Below, one piece after another: positions 24,909-34,440 of a stretch of 64,000 bases of DNA. The notes beneath the pieces are model-generated. The model had not been told where the DNA came from and made no database searches. It saw nothing but the letters and a program-made list of their open reading frames with translations. The position numbers and the translations under genes were made by a program. Origin of the DNA: Varanus komodoensis (lineage: Eukaryota; Chordata; Lepidosauria; Squamata; Varanidae); the NCBI RefSeq assembly GCF_004798865.1, contig NW_025335589.1, positions 10,909,532-10,973,531 on the forward strand, in the 5' to 3' direction. How positions within the stretch are numbered: position 1 is the stretch's first letter; every line of letters begins with the position of its first letter.

Positions 24909-27507
24909 CTAGAAGTACTACTTCCTCTCTAGAAAAACAGAGTAAATGAAAACTTTTATTTATTTGTTACTCCGTCATTGTGTGGAATGGAACTAGAAAG
25001 GCACATACTCGTTCCTGAATATCCACTAGGGGGTTCCTCTACAGTTGCATTAATATTGATAGGAACTCCAAATTAATAAAGTGCTTACCATCTGCCTTAC
25101 AGAAAATCACTACATTACCAAACAGTTCATGCCGGCAATTGAAAGGTAGCTTACCTGAAAACCATGTTTAGATCTTGCAACAAAATAATGAACTGGGCTG
25201 ATGAACTATAATAAAGTTAAATATACATTATATCTTCCTCTTTTTTTAATATGACTCTACTTTTTTACATGATATATTTCTAAGTACTATTTACTTATCT
25301 TTATGAACACAGAAAGAAGTTTGCCACCCACTATGAGTTGCTGAGCTTTTTGGCAAGATATAGATTTTGCAGTGCTTAAAATGTTCTCAATTGACATTCA
25401 GCTTTCAACAGCCACATTCCTCACATTTTTATCACATTACGTTTCCTGAAATTTGCATGGGCATGATGCACAAAGAATGTATATACAGCTCTTTCATCCT
25501 TCTCTACACTGAGGTTTAACTCAGACCTCCAGCACTGACACTTAGAATCAGTTACCAGTCCCCAACAAACCTTACGCTCCCTTTGGAGGTATAATACTTG
25601 TCATCAAAGAGAGAGGGGGAGGGAGGGGGGAAGGAGGGAGGGACAGGGGGAGGTATTCATTCTCTTTCCCTATATTCATAGGCTGTTTCCACTGACACTT
25701 CTATTTCATCCTAATTAAAGTAGATTAAATTCTTTTGAAAGCCACCATTTTATTCTCATGTTACAAAGAAAAAATATACATTTTGATGACGTTTCAGTAA
25801 AGGCAGAACACTGAAAACAACAATGCACATGAAAGAAAGACGCTGTAACACAATGAAGCAGATGAAATTCAGTTACAAGATGAAATCTGCTGTAGTCATA
25901 TCAGAATACAGACAATGCTTCCTGCTTTCATTCAAAACATCTTCTGGCAGAAGAAGAAGGACCAGAAGGAGGAGAAGGGGAAAATATCAACATAAGCAGC
26001 CTGCCACGATAGCACAAATAGGCTACAAGAATAGTCAAATGTGGTGGGTGCATGTGTGTGTGTTGGGGGGGTGGGTCTTGTGTGAGAACTTTTGGTTCAG
26101 CCTTAGCAACCACAAGGATTCTCTGATTTACAGTTTGCATGTGCACTTATCCATGTAAGGATTCTTAACCAGTGGTAGTTCAGGATTAAGTTACTGTTGG
26201 AAGACAAGGAGATTTGTGAAAGAGATGGTGCAAATATTACTTGATAGTACAATTCCAAAGCAGCACTGGCTTGGTAAAGGACTCTTTTCATGATGCTATA
26301 ATCCAATGTAAGGGGATATATTATGGCCATCATTTTTATTTGCAATAGGTAAGGAGAATAATAAAAGCAACAATGGAAATTGTAGATATGGACTGCTTTA
26401 TATAAGCAAGAATGAATTATTGATGTATGAAAAAAAGCTATTGGAAATGTACTGTTGTCAGAAGAGCAAAGTTGTACCACCATGTCTGTGTCTCCTCACA
26501 GATCAGCTTTTCTTAAGCCAATTCTGCTCTCTGTTTTGCCTGGGAAAATGATGTCTGTTAGCATGAGAGAGTGGCCACCCATCTACCACCTATTCAGTCA
26601 ACATGGAACTTCCTGCGAACACACCTATCCAAACTTCATCCAGTGCTAATTTAAACAAGTATCAGTATGCCACCCTACTGAATCAGCTATGAGAAACCCT
26701 AATAAGTATTAAAATTAAAAATGTACAAGAAAAGAGTTGTATCACAAACCCACTATGTAAGCACATTCCATTCTTTTGTTAAACAAGCATCCAACAATAT
26801 TTTTCCTCTTCTACATTTGGTAATTGCCCTTTTGGGACCACCTTACTGCAAGCTTTTGAACTTCCCAGTTTGTAACTGCCTTAGCATGCCAGAATTTGCC
26901 CTAGTTCTAACCTAGATGGAAAGAGCTCTTGCCTGCCTAAGTTTGTGTAAAGCCAATAGCTGCTTATTTGCACTCCTTTGAAAAATTGCACTGTAATACA
27001 TTTCCCAGACATGAGGAAGGATTGTTAATTACTCCCCTCTTTAAATCTCATTTTCTGCCTTCTCTAACTCCTACTGAAATTTCTCACTTCCTCTGCCTTT
27101 CTCTGAAGGAAAGGGTCAGAATGTGTAGCTGCACCATTCGCCCCATAGCCTCTCCCTTTTTCTCTCCTTTTTTGGCAAAATGTTTCTGAGTCCCCCATTT
27201 ATTACTGAGAGTTATAATCTTTCCATAATTTTTCATTTTCTGTATAATCTCTAATCTCATCTCCTTTGCTTCTCCAGAGGTACCTTATGAGGACACTCCG
27301 CTTCCCAGAATAAGCAACCCCAATTACACACACTTGGCTTCTGTATTTTGGTTATGCTATTTCGGGACCAGCTTTACTGAACAACCAGTAGCCTGTCCTC
27401 CAGCAGAATAAAGCCAGGGACACACTGGGAAATGGCTCCCCTGGCACATATCTGAGCTACATTCTCACTGAAATGGGGAAGCAGAAGAGTATCCTGAGAA
27501 AGCATAA
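24909..27507. other. PDGFC intron 1, no gene; G-rich tract and purine tract
   Basis: Apart from the G-rich tract at 25613-25653 and an AGAAGA-type purine stretch at 25945-25985, I see no repeat family or coding signal. Confidence 0.4.
25613..25653 (+). repeat. G-rich purine tract with G-quadruplex potential
   Basis: Runs of 5, 3, 6, 3, 3 and 5 G, separated by one to a few bases, meet the usual four-run G-quadruplex pattern on the plus strand (the non-template side would be the minus strand for PDGFC). It lies about 7 kb into intron 1. Confidence 0.75.
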
Positions 27508-27673
27508 CAACCGTAGCTCAGTGGTAGAGCCTGCTTTGCATGCAGAAGGCACCAGCCTCAGTCCCGGGCATCTCTAGGTAGTTAGCAAAGAAAGCCTGGA
27601 GAGCCCCAGCCAGCCAGTCAGTGCCAATGGTCCTGGCAAAGTTGCAACTTAGGTAAGGCAGTTTTCTACATGC
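27508..27673 (+). mobile_element. tRNA-Ala-derived SINE
   Basis: gtagctcagtggtagagcct (A box) followed by gctttgcatgcagaaggc reproduces the tRNA-Ala D arm and the TGC anticodon arm. agcctcagtcccgggcatct is the T arm. The body (gcctggagagccccagccag) and the end (taaggcagttttctacatg) are the normal SINE sequence. No true tRNA acceptor stem can form and the element continues past the tRNA part, so this is not a tRNA gene. Confidence 0.85.
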
Positions 27674-27824
27674 CCATTTCTAACAGAACCTACTCCTAAA
27701 GTTACCGTTCTTTTTCATTAATCCATCTTCTGCAGGGAGACCCTTAATGAAAGAGGACATAACGAATTGAAACACCACACCTGCAAATCTCACTACTTTC
27801 AATAGGAAAAAAGTTATATATGTA

Positions 27825-27895
27825 AATAACTTTCCCAACTATGTCCTACTGAAACCAATGGGACTTACTAGTTTTTAACCCAGGCTAGACTATTC
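27825..27895. mobile_element. Family B repeat, weak partial copy
   Basis: actatgtcctactgaaacca and atgggacttactagttttta resemble the centre of family B. The ends are not identifiable. Confidence 0.35.
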
Positions 27896-28224
27896 TCAGA
27901 GGATGGGAAACATCATGAGCAACTGCTAATAGCAAAACATTAACTCTCTTTCTTGCAACATCTTTATTGTTCTCCATATAAAAGGCTTTGGGTTGCTTTT
28001 GTCTGTTTTCCTGATAACTTTTGCAGTGTTTAATCTTGAACAGACTCTTTGACAGATATTTTACTTGACCCTGCGTCTCTCATTTTGCCATGTCAGGAAT
28101 ATGATTTTGGCTTCAGCCCCACACACATGGTCGCTTAAATTGCAAGATTCCAACTGGATTTTGAACAAGTTAACAGCATGCAAGATTTTAGACTGACACA
28201 ATGCATACCATTCAAACATGTCTT

Positions 28225-28325
28225 CTCTAACTTAGTGCACTCCAAGTGTTTAGTATTTCAACTCCCATCAGCCACAGCTAGCAGAACTAATTGTCAGGAA
28301 TACAGAGAGTTATGGTCTAGAACAT
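28225..28325. mobile_element. Family A fold-back repeat
   Basis: cactccaagtgtttagtatt, then tcaactcccatcagccacag and gagagttatggtctagaac, show the inverted 'actcccatca ... gagagttatggt' pair of family A. Confidence 0.6.
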
Positions 28326-28919
28326 ACACAGAGCACCAGACTGGAGAAAACGGTTCTTGACAGCAACAATGGAAATAGCACAGTGATTTATGACTTAATG
28401 ACCTGTTCAAGCAAATCATCATTTCCAGACACTTGTGAAACAGTTTGCTTCAGCTATTTTAAACTTGAATTTCAAAGTTACAGGAGTCCCTGCTAGTACT
28501 TTAATATTTTAGACTGAAAGAAAGATTCAAAACATTCATACCAACATTTATGACAAGTAACACTTAACATAAATATTGTTTGGAGCCAGGCATTTATGAG
28601 CTTCCATGAGGACAAGACAACTGTTACACCTAGAAGATAAATAAAAAAACAAGAATCCTTTTATAAACAAAGGTCCTTGAATTGGCATTATGTTAAAATG
28701 ACAACTCATTTTGCACTAGAAGGCTTAAATAAGATTTTAAATTGCTTTTCAGGAAAGATATGCTAGACTTACCACGCCTTTCAGTATAAATTCCTGGCAG
28801 CCAGTGGCAAAATGCCTACTTCTCATACACTTCTAATTATATGAAAAAAGTCTTTTAAGTTGCTATGAAAATTGCTATTCCTGGTGTGTAATGCAAGGCA
28901 AAAATGTCATATTACACTA

Positions 28920-29005
28920 ACAATTAAGATTGCAATCTTATACACACTTACCTTAGAATATACTCCATTTGTCCTTCTGAGTCAACATGTATAGCACTGA
29001 TTGCA
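28920..29005. mobile_element. Family B fold-back repeat
   Basis: attgcaatcttatacacact at the left edge and ccttctgagtcaacatgtat at the right reproduce the family B end ('attgcaatcctatgcacac') and the arm ('cttctgagtaaacatg'). Confidence 0.6.
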
Positions 29006-29149
29006 TTGTTTGATTATTGTTTGAATTATATATCCCATACAATTTTCATTTCAGGGCAGTGTACAACATTTGATAAAGCATAATAATCATCCAGTTCAAA
29101 TAACATTAGGCTCTCTAAAAACTGAACAGTAGCAGTTACAACACCAACA

Positions 29150-29335
29150 AGGAATCACTATTTCAAAATGATGATGCCACTCACACATCCCAGAAGAGAC
29201 AGCTCCATAGGTTTGGGAGCCATGACCAAAAAGGCCCTGTCCCTGGTATCTATTAGTCTAATACATCTTCTAGACGGCCTAGAGGACAGACCTTGTCGCT
29301 GATTGTAAAATCCTGGCAGACATACAAAGGTACTG
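29150..29335 (-). mobile_element. L2-clade LINE, short minus-strand fragment
   Basis: ggtttgggagccatgaccaa followed by aaaggccctgtccctggtat is the complement of the L2 segment encoding 'RRAFSVVAPNLW', present intact at about 48085-48115 in this window. Confidence 0.6.
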
Positions 29336-29429
29336 TGCATTAATTTTATTTACATTTGAAAAGCAGAGAGTTTAACTAGAAGCTGCATATCTTGAACGAT
29401 AGTTCAAGTGCCCATTTTAATTAAAGACG

Positions 29430-29640
29430 CTGGGAACTGTAGTGGGACTGTGGCTAAGAAACTGTGCTATCAATCAGGAAGGCCCTATTTCACATTTCTG
29501 TCAATCCCATGAATTACAAGGGAGCCTGAAACATGCAGGCCTCTCACCACCTGCAGTATCAGTACTGACCTTCTCTATAGGATTTTTATATGGTCAATAA
29601 GATAATGTATGTGAACCACTTTAAACACTTCAGAGTGTTT
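29430..29640 (+). mobile_element. Possible tRNA-derived SINE, strongly diverged
   Basis: gggactgtggctaagaaact and ctgtgctatcaatcaggaag have the spacing of a tRNA-like head. gtatgtgaaccactttaaac near 29610 resembles a SINE/LINE 3' tail. This is suggestive only. Confidence 0.35.
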
Positions 29641-29675
29641 TCTAATAGATGGACATTGTAACTGATGGAAAGAAA

Positions 29676-29840
29676 CCACAACTCAGTAGAGGAGAACATG
29701 CCCTGCATGAAGAAGTTCCCAGGTTCCGTTTTTGGCATCTCCAGGAACCTGGCACAAGCCTAGAGAGGTGTTGCCAGAGTAGACAAGCCTTGGCTGAATG
29801 GGCAAATAGTCTGGTGTAAGATAGGTTTCTGTGTTCAATG
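29676..29840 (+). mobile_element. tRNA-Ala-derived SINE, diverged
   Basis: caactcagtagaggagaaca (A box), ccctgcatgaagaagttccc (anticodon arm) and aggttccgtttttggcatct (T arm) follow the copy at 27508-27673, including the end gtaagataggtttctgtgtt. Confidence 0.75.
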
Positions 29841-29940
29841 GATATCTAGAACTTAATCCCATGGAAAGAAACAGACTGTGAGGCTGGAATACTATACATA
29901 CTTATTTTGAATTCGGATGATCATACTCGCAAATAAACAT

Positions 29941-30162
29941 GTTTATTATTATATCCCATTTATATTCTGCCTTTTTACCTTTTGTGGGGAACGCAAGGCG
30001 CTTACATAGCTCCATTTTATCTCCCACCACAGCAACCCTGTGAGGTGGCTGAGAGTGACTGGCTGGGCCCAAGTCACCCAGTGAGCTTGATGGCTGAGGG
30101 TGACTGCAGCCCAGGTCTCCCAGGTCCCCATTCTAACCACCACACCACATACGAGCTGCTTA
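29941..30162 (-). mobile_element. tRNA-derived squamate SINE, complete, minus strand
   Basis: On the minus strand it begins tatgtggtgtggtggttaga (A box) and carries the body gtgacttgggcccagccagt and the stretch ccacctcacagggttgctgt. It ends in ataaatgggatataataata. It is the same family as the split copy at 12773-13440 and the copy at 48390-48545. Confidence 0.85.
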
Positions 30163-31119
30163 AGAGATACCAAAAACATCACAAAAACAAATCAGATAGT
30201 GATGCTGTGTATTGCATTGTTACGACAGTTTACACAATTGTGTTACATTAAAAGCATAAGAGCAAGTGTTGATAGCAACTTTTAAAACAGTTTTAACCTG
30301 CTCCTATCCAATAGTCACAAAATGTTTAAGTTTCATTTATAGTGCAAAACCTACTCTAACTGTGAAGCTACAACAACTACAAGCAGCATTAATGAAATCC
30401 CATAAATAACTGGGAAGTGTTAAGAACGTTATGAGGTGGTTTTACTCTCTTTTACTCAGAAGCACAGTAACAAGCATAGAAACTGTAAATCAAATTACCC
30501 TCTAATGAAGACATACAAACAGATTTAGAGACAGCATAATTACACAAGGTGGTGGAGACTGTTTTTTGGAACCATTTATTTATTTCAGGTTGAGTGAAGA
30601 TTGTGTGACATCACTATCCCAATGGTCCATTATAAAAACAAACAAACAGATCTTGGATACTGAATAACTCTAGGTATACAAAATGAAAAGCAATTACCAA
30701 TAAAATGCTACTTCATCTACTATGCAGAATGCAGTCATTCTAAAAGTGATTGGCACATTGCCAAATTAAATATGTCTGCTTGCAGAATAAGCCTATGGTA
30801 CATTCTACTTCTTTCATGTGAGAGAAATCTTTGTATGGAAATACTATGTAAATAGCTTCTCTTGGTAGAATGGCAGGTTACAAATTAAATCAATACACAG
30901 GCCCTCCTATTTGGTCTGAAATGAGAAAGCAAGGATAATACAGGCTTCTTCAACTATAACCCATATGATTACATTGACTGTGCAGTTCACAGAGTATATG
31001 AACCACTTTGATCCTGTCTTCCCAAAAAGAATCTGGTGCCAGGCCAGTTAGAGTGTAGATACAGACCAACTAGGAGAGCTGCAGGGCAGCAGCACAAATG
31101 CATTTTCAGTGTATAGGCT
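30163..31119. other. PDGFC intron 1, no recognisable feature
   Basis: AT-rich, with no clear repeat or exon. Confidence 0.45.
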
Positions 31120-31262
31120 AACATAGCCATCCGTCAACCTCCAAAGCAACATATGTGGCCCTCAAGATGCATGGCCCGCAGTCAGAGATTATGAGAGTTG
31201 TGTCCAACAATACTTGGAGGGCCATGGACTCCCAGCCCTGCCCTGAAGGCTCCATTCCAGAG
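31120..31262. mobile_element. Family A fold-back repeat
   Basis: tatgtggccctcaagatgca at the left and caatacttggagggccatgg at the right are the inverted ends. gattatgagagttgtgtcca is the usual inner arm. Confidence 0.7.
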
Positions 31263-32379
31263 AGGATCTCCACTCTCATGCAAAGTAGATGCCTTTCTGT
31301 GCTCAGGGACAAAGGTTAATCAGTTTCCTGTGGATACAGAGCTGGGTTTCCCACTCTTTTGATCACTTTCCTCTTCCACTCTGCAGTCTCTCTGTTTGGA
31401 GACTGATCCCTGGGATGTTCTTTGATCAAAAACTCTGGCAGTCTGCAGGTGCCATATGTCATAACATTAGCCACAAACGATTCTCTTGCTAAACTGAACA
31501 GCATAATGCACACTCTGCTACTATATATATATATATAACTTTTCAGAAAACACAGGGATTTGGAGTGGTTTGTTTAAAACACAAATTATTCAATGCTGCA
31601 TTCATTTTTTCCAACTGCAAGTTTAAGATCCCCCCTCCCCCCACAATCTTATTTGTGCCTGCTTGGCTAGTTTGTGTCCAGATGAAATCACATCTTTAAG
31701 GCTAACAAGGAAACTACTAAAACATTTTCCCCATACACCAATGGAAAACAGGGTGTTTAATGGCCTAAGTTTAGCCAGCCTCCATTCATGGTGTGGTTTC
31801 ATGTAGCATATAACATTTCTGTTTGCAAAGTATTCCTTTCAATGGCTTCATAACAGAAGATCAAGGGATGGGGGGAGAAGGCCTTAAAAATCTGAATAAT
31901 GTAAATCATATGGAGTTCAGAGGCTAAGCAAATTGCACACCCTGAAGTTGCCCTCTGAATGAAAGGAGTCTTTCTCCAAGTCTGTTCAAACCCAGCCCTG
32001 GGGAACTTGCATTGGAGAGTTTTCTAAACATTCAGGTGCACTTGAAAGCTTAAAAGTTATTCTTACTTCCTATGCAGATTAGCTGGTAGAACAGCTACCT
32101 ACAGGTAGAAAATAAAAGTTCATTGTGCACTAACCCAGAGACAAAAGAGGGGAAGCAAAAACCAGTCACTTAAACAGCCGTATCAGAACTCTCTTTCATA
32201 CACAAATACAGCGGTGGGGGGGGGGGAGAAAGAGTTAATATGGGGTCCCTATCTTTTGGCTTCTTAATTGGTGCCCTTTAACCTATCCTGCTTCAGTTAA
32301 CGAGGCTGACAAGTTTCCTGGAGCGACAAAAACACCCCCTGAAGTCAGACCTGCCCAGTCTCATTCATGTCGGCTTCAA
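31263..32379. other. PDGFC intron 1 next to the CpG island, no recognisable repeat
   Basis: An (AT)n run of about 18 bp (31523-31540) and a G run of about 13 bp at 32215-32227 are the only simple repeats. No interspersed repeat was recognised here, in contrast to the DNA further left. Confidence 0.45.
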
Positions 32380-32729
32380 TCTTTCCAGGCTCGATCCGGC
32401 GAAGGGGAAGATGTGCTTTCCCTCCCAGAGGGCGAGTTTCGGACGAGATCTTTACCGCTCCCTCAACGCAATCGGAGGGGGGGGGGTTCTTGTTTTCCAG
32501 CGCGGAAACACAGTCGCCCTTAAAAAAAAAGTTGTCACCCAGCAGCAGCTCCAAGACAGCCCAGCCCCCGAGCCTTTGCAACTGCAGCCGGGACTGCAAA
32601 GCCTGCCTGGATCAGCGACTCCTCCTTCCCCCGCGCGCGTGTTGTTGCCGCAGCTACAAACATTTTCAGGTCTCGTCGAGACACAACAAAACACATCCAC
32701 ACACACACTGACTGCGAGGAACGCCTTAC

Positions 32730-32847
32730 CGTTCTGCTCCTTGGCGCTGGAGAACTGCAACTTGCTGCTCAAGTTTGATTCGGCGTGGGCTCCCTGTCTC
32801 TGGCCGACCAGGGCAGATGTCAGCAAGAAGAACCCGTAGAGGAGCAT
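32730..32847 (-). CDS. PDGFC: PDGFC exon 1 (coding part): signal peptide and start of mature PDGF-C
   Basis: This encodes 39 residues plus the first base of codon 40, starting MLLYGFFLLTSALVGQRQ and ending FSSAKEQN. From memory, human PDGF-C begins MSLFGLLLLTSALAGQRQ and reads ESNLSSKFQFSSNKEQNG at the same place, so identity is high and the length matches exactly. Residues 1-22 form a signal peptide with a hydrophobic core (FFLLTSALV) and likely cleavage after AHA. N25 in NLS is an N-glycosylation sequon. The exon ends G|GTAAGG (donor GT at 32729-32728), a consensus phase-1 donor. PDGF-C is a secreted dimeric ligand of PDGFR-alpha, with a CUB domain that is proteolytically removed before the growth-factor domain acts. 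The CUB and PDGF domains are encoded by later exons, which lie beyond the left edge. The start codon context is weak (C at -3, C at +4). Confidence 0.95.
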
Positions 32848-32915
32848 TTGGTAGGCTGGGGTTGAAGCTCCCTCTCACGCACACGCACAACAGACGCCCA
32901 GCACTGGCAGAGAGA

Positions 32916-33071
32916 TCAAGCCTTTCCCGAGCAGTCCTCCCCCTTCTCACCACCTCCACCAGCCCGCGAAGGCTGCACCGCCGAGGAGAAAGCAGCCGCC
33001 GCAGCACCAACGACACGGAGCCTGCTCGGGCACCAGGGAAGAGCAGGGCAGTAGTGTCCACATAATCCCAT
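32916..33071 (-). other. Candidate upstream ORF in PDGFC 5' UTR (51 codons)
   Basis: ATG at 33071-33069, read as ATGGGATTATGTGGA, stays open to a TGA at 32918-32916, entirely upstream of the PDGFC start. It would be translated only if transcription begins upstream of 33071. It overlaps another small ORF in a different frame. Confidence 0.3.
32947..33063 (-). other. Candidate upstream ORF in PDGFC 5' UTR (38 codons)
   Basis: ATG at 33063-33061 with A at -3. It is in the same frame as the PDGFC start but ends at a stop at 32949-32947, about 100 nt before it. The peptide is Trp/Cys-rich and resembles no known protein. It matters only if the mature 5' UTR includes it. Confidence 0.3.
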
Positions 33072-33620
33072 TCAAAACTTTCTGTTCGCCCTCTGCAGCC
33101 TTTCTTTCTCCGCCGGGGGTTCTCTCTCGGTCTCGCATAAGGTTCAAAGCATGATCCGGACGCGCGGATTCAGCTTCCCGGAGACGTAGTAATCCTGGCA
33201 AAGGGCTTTTTTTTCCTTTTCTTTTTTTTGGGCTTTTGTGCGCGCGGGGGGGTGCTGGAGGAGGACTAAAAGGGGGTGCGCAAGAAGTAGCCGCTGCCTT
33301 CCAGGAACACCTGTCAGCTTCGACGAGAGCCTTCCCGACTAACCGAGGCCAAGGGGTGGGCAAAGAGAGCCCCCTTTGGGAGGGAAGACAGACACGCCAC
33401 CTTTCTCTCGGGCTCGCTCTCCTGCTGCTAAGCTGCCCAGCCAGACAGCCGCTTTCACCCCCTGGATAGAGCTCCACGCGCTTCTGTAGAGCAGGTTTTC
33501 CCCCTCTTCCTTCGCCTCGCCTTCAGACGAGACTGGGAATGGGCGGAAAGGAAAAACAGCAGTGAGCAGCGAGCGAGTCCTTGGGCAAGTCAGGAGAGAA
33601 AGAAATAAAAAAGAGCCAGC

Positions 33621-33653
33621 GAGAGAGAGAGAAAGAGAGAGAGAAAGAGAGAA
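33621..33653 (+). repeat. (GA)n-rich purine tract in the promoter region
   Basis: gagagagagagaaagagaga continuing to 33653. It is a GAGA-type tract about 800 bp upstream of the PDGFC start codon, and could expand, contract or bind GAGA-type factors. Confidence 0.9.
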
Positions 33654-34440
33654 CTCCAGACTCCTGCTCGCCTCTCCCAAACAGCAGCTGCGCTGCGCTG
33701 CCCAACAGCACCTGGTTTCAGTTTTACGCCACAGAAGTTTTGCTTGGAGAAAGGAGGCGGGGGGACACAACCACATTAACGCGAGAGTCCCCGAAAAGCA
33801 AAGCCCTCACCTTCAAGCCTCTGCCCACCTCGGCGTCTCTTTCGCTCTCTCCACCCCCCATGTATTATCTGCTCCACCCCAAATTCTTGCGCGCCCTCCC
33901 TTCTCGCTTCCACTCTCCTCCTCGCACAGCCTTCTATGGTCTTATCACAGCCCAGTTCCTCGCCCCTTCTCTCTCGCTTTCAACTCTCCCGAGAGTCTCC
34001 GCTCGAGTCGGCAGCCCGAACCTGCTCTCCCCCGACACCGCCCGGCCTCCGCCCTCAGGTCTGGCGGGAAAGGTGGTGCGAGGAGCCCCCCACCCACCGC
34101 CGTGCTCCGCGAGGCGACAGGAGGGGCTGCCGCTTCGGCAGGAGGGCGCAGGCAGCCCCGGAATGGCTGGTCAGGCGTGCCCGGCCGCAGCGCAGGGTGA
34201 CGTTCGCTCCTGCTAAGCAACAGGCGGCGGCGGAGACATCACCAGCCCCTGGAAGTCGTGCAAAGTTCAGGCGAGCCGCCGGCTGCCCGTTTGCACGCCC
34301 TCTTTCTCGCTTCGTTGCCAACTGGCCGTGCAACAGCAGGTGCTGCAGAAGCAACCCGGGAGCAGTAGGGAGAGTTTGGACGAGGACTCCTTGGACGAGG
34401 ACTTTTGGACGAGGCCTCCTTGACTGCGCTGAGAATATGC

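Larger units (their letters stand above)
32848..33600 (-). promoter_or_regulatory. PDGFC: PDGFC 5' UTR and core promoter region (start site not fixed)
   Basis: This is DNA directly upstream of the PDGFC start codon on the minus strand. The transcription start cannot be placed by sequence alone. A pyrimidine tract on the plus strand (33208-33235) and a GA tract at 33621-33653 mark the likely promoter-proximal zone. Established work links EGR1 and related zinc-finger factors to PDGFC transcription in mammals. GC-rich candidate sites occur here, but none was scored. Confidence 0.5.
32380..34440. promoter_or_regulatory. CpG island covering the PDGFC 5' end
   Basis: About 2 kb of GC-rich, CpG-dense DNA in an otherwise AT-rich, CpG-depleted window, centred on PDGFC exon 1 and its upstream side. 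There is no convincing TATA box near the start codon, as expected for CpG-island promoters. Candidate Sp/KLF/EGR-type GC boxes are visible by eye: gggcgg at 33541, gaggcggggg at 33751 and ccgccc at 34041. No interspersed repeat was recognised inside it. Long open frames on both strands here are a by-product of high GC and few stop codons. The limits are estimates. Confidence 0.85.

Noticed and set aside
27508-27580. A tRNA-Ala (TGC) gene
   Set aside because: The anticodon arm and both boxes are present, but no acceptor stem can form and the sequence runs on into the typical SINE body. It is a SINE head.
32947-33477. 176-codon minus-strand frame upstream of PDGFC exon 1
   Set aside because: It starts far upstream, ends before the PDGFC ATG and is low-complexity. 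Only its last ATG (33063) is worth keeping, as a uORF candidate.
33562-34216. Overlapping open frames of more than 200 codons on the plus strand, opposite PDGFC
   Set aside because: They lie in the CpG island where stop codons are rare, two frames are open at once, and the proteins are low-complexity (Ser/Pro/Arg-rich) with no recognisable domain.
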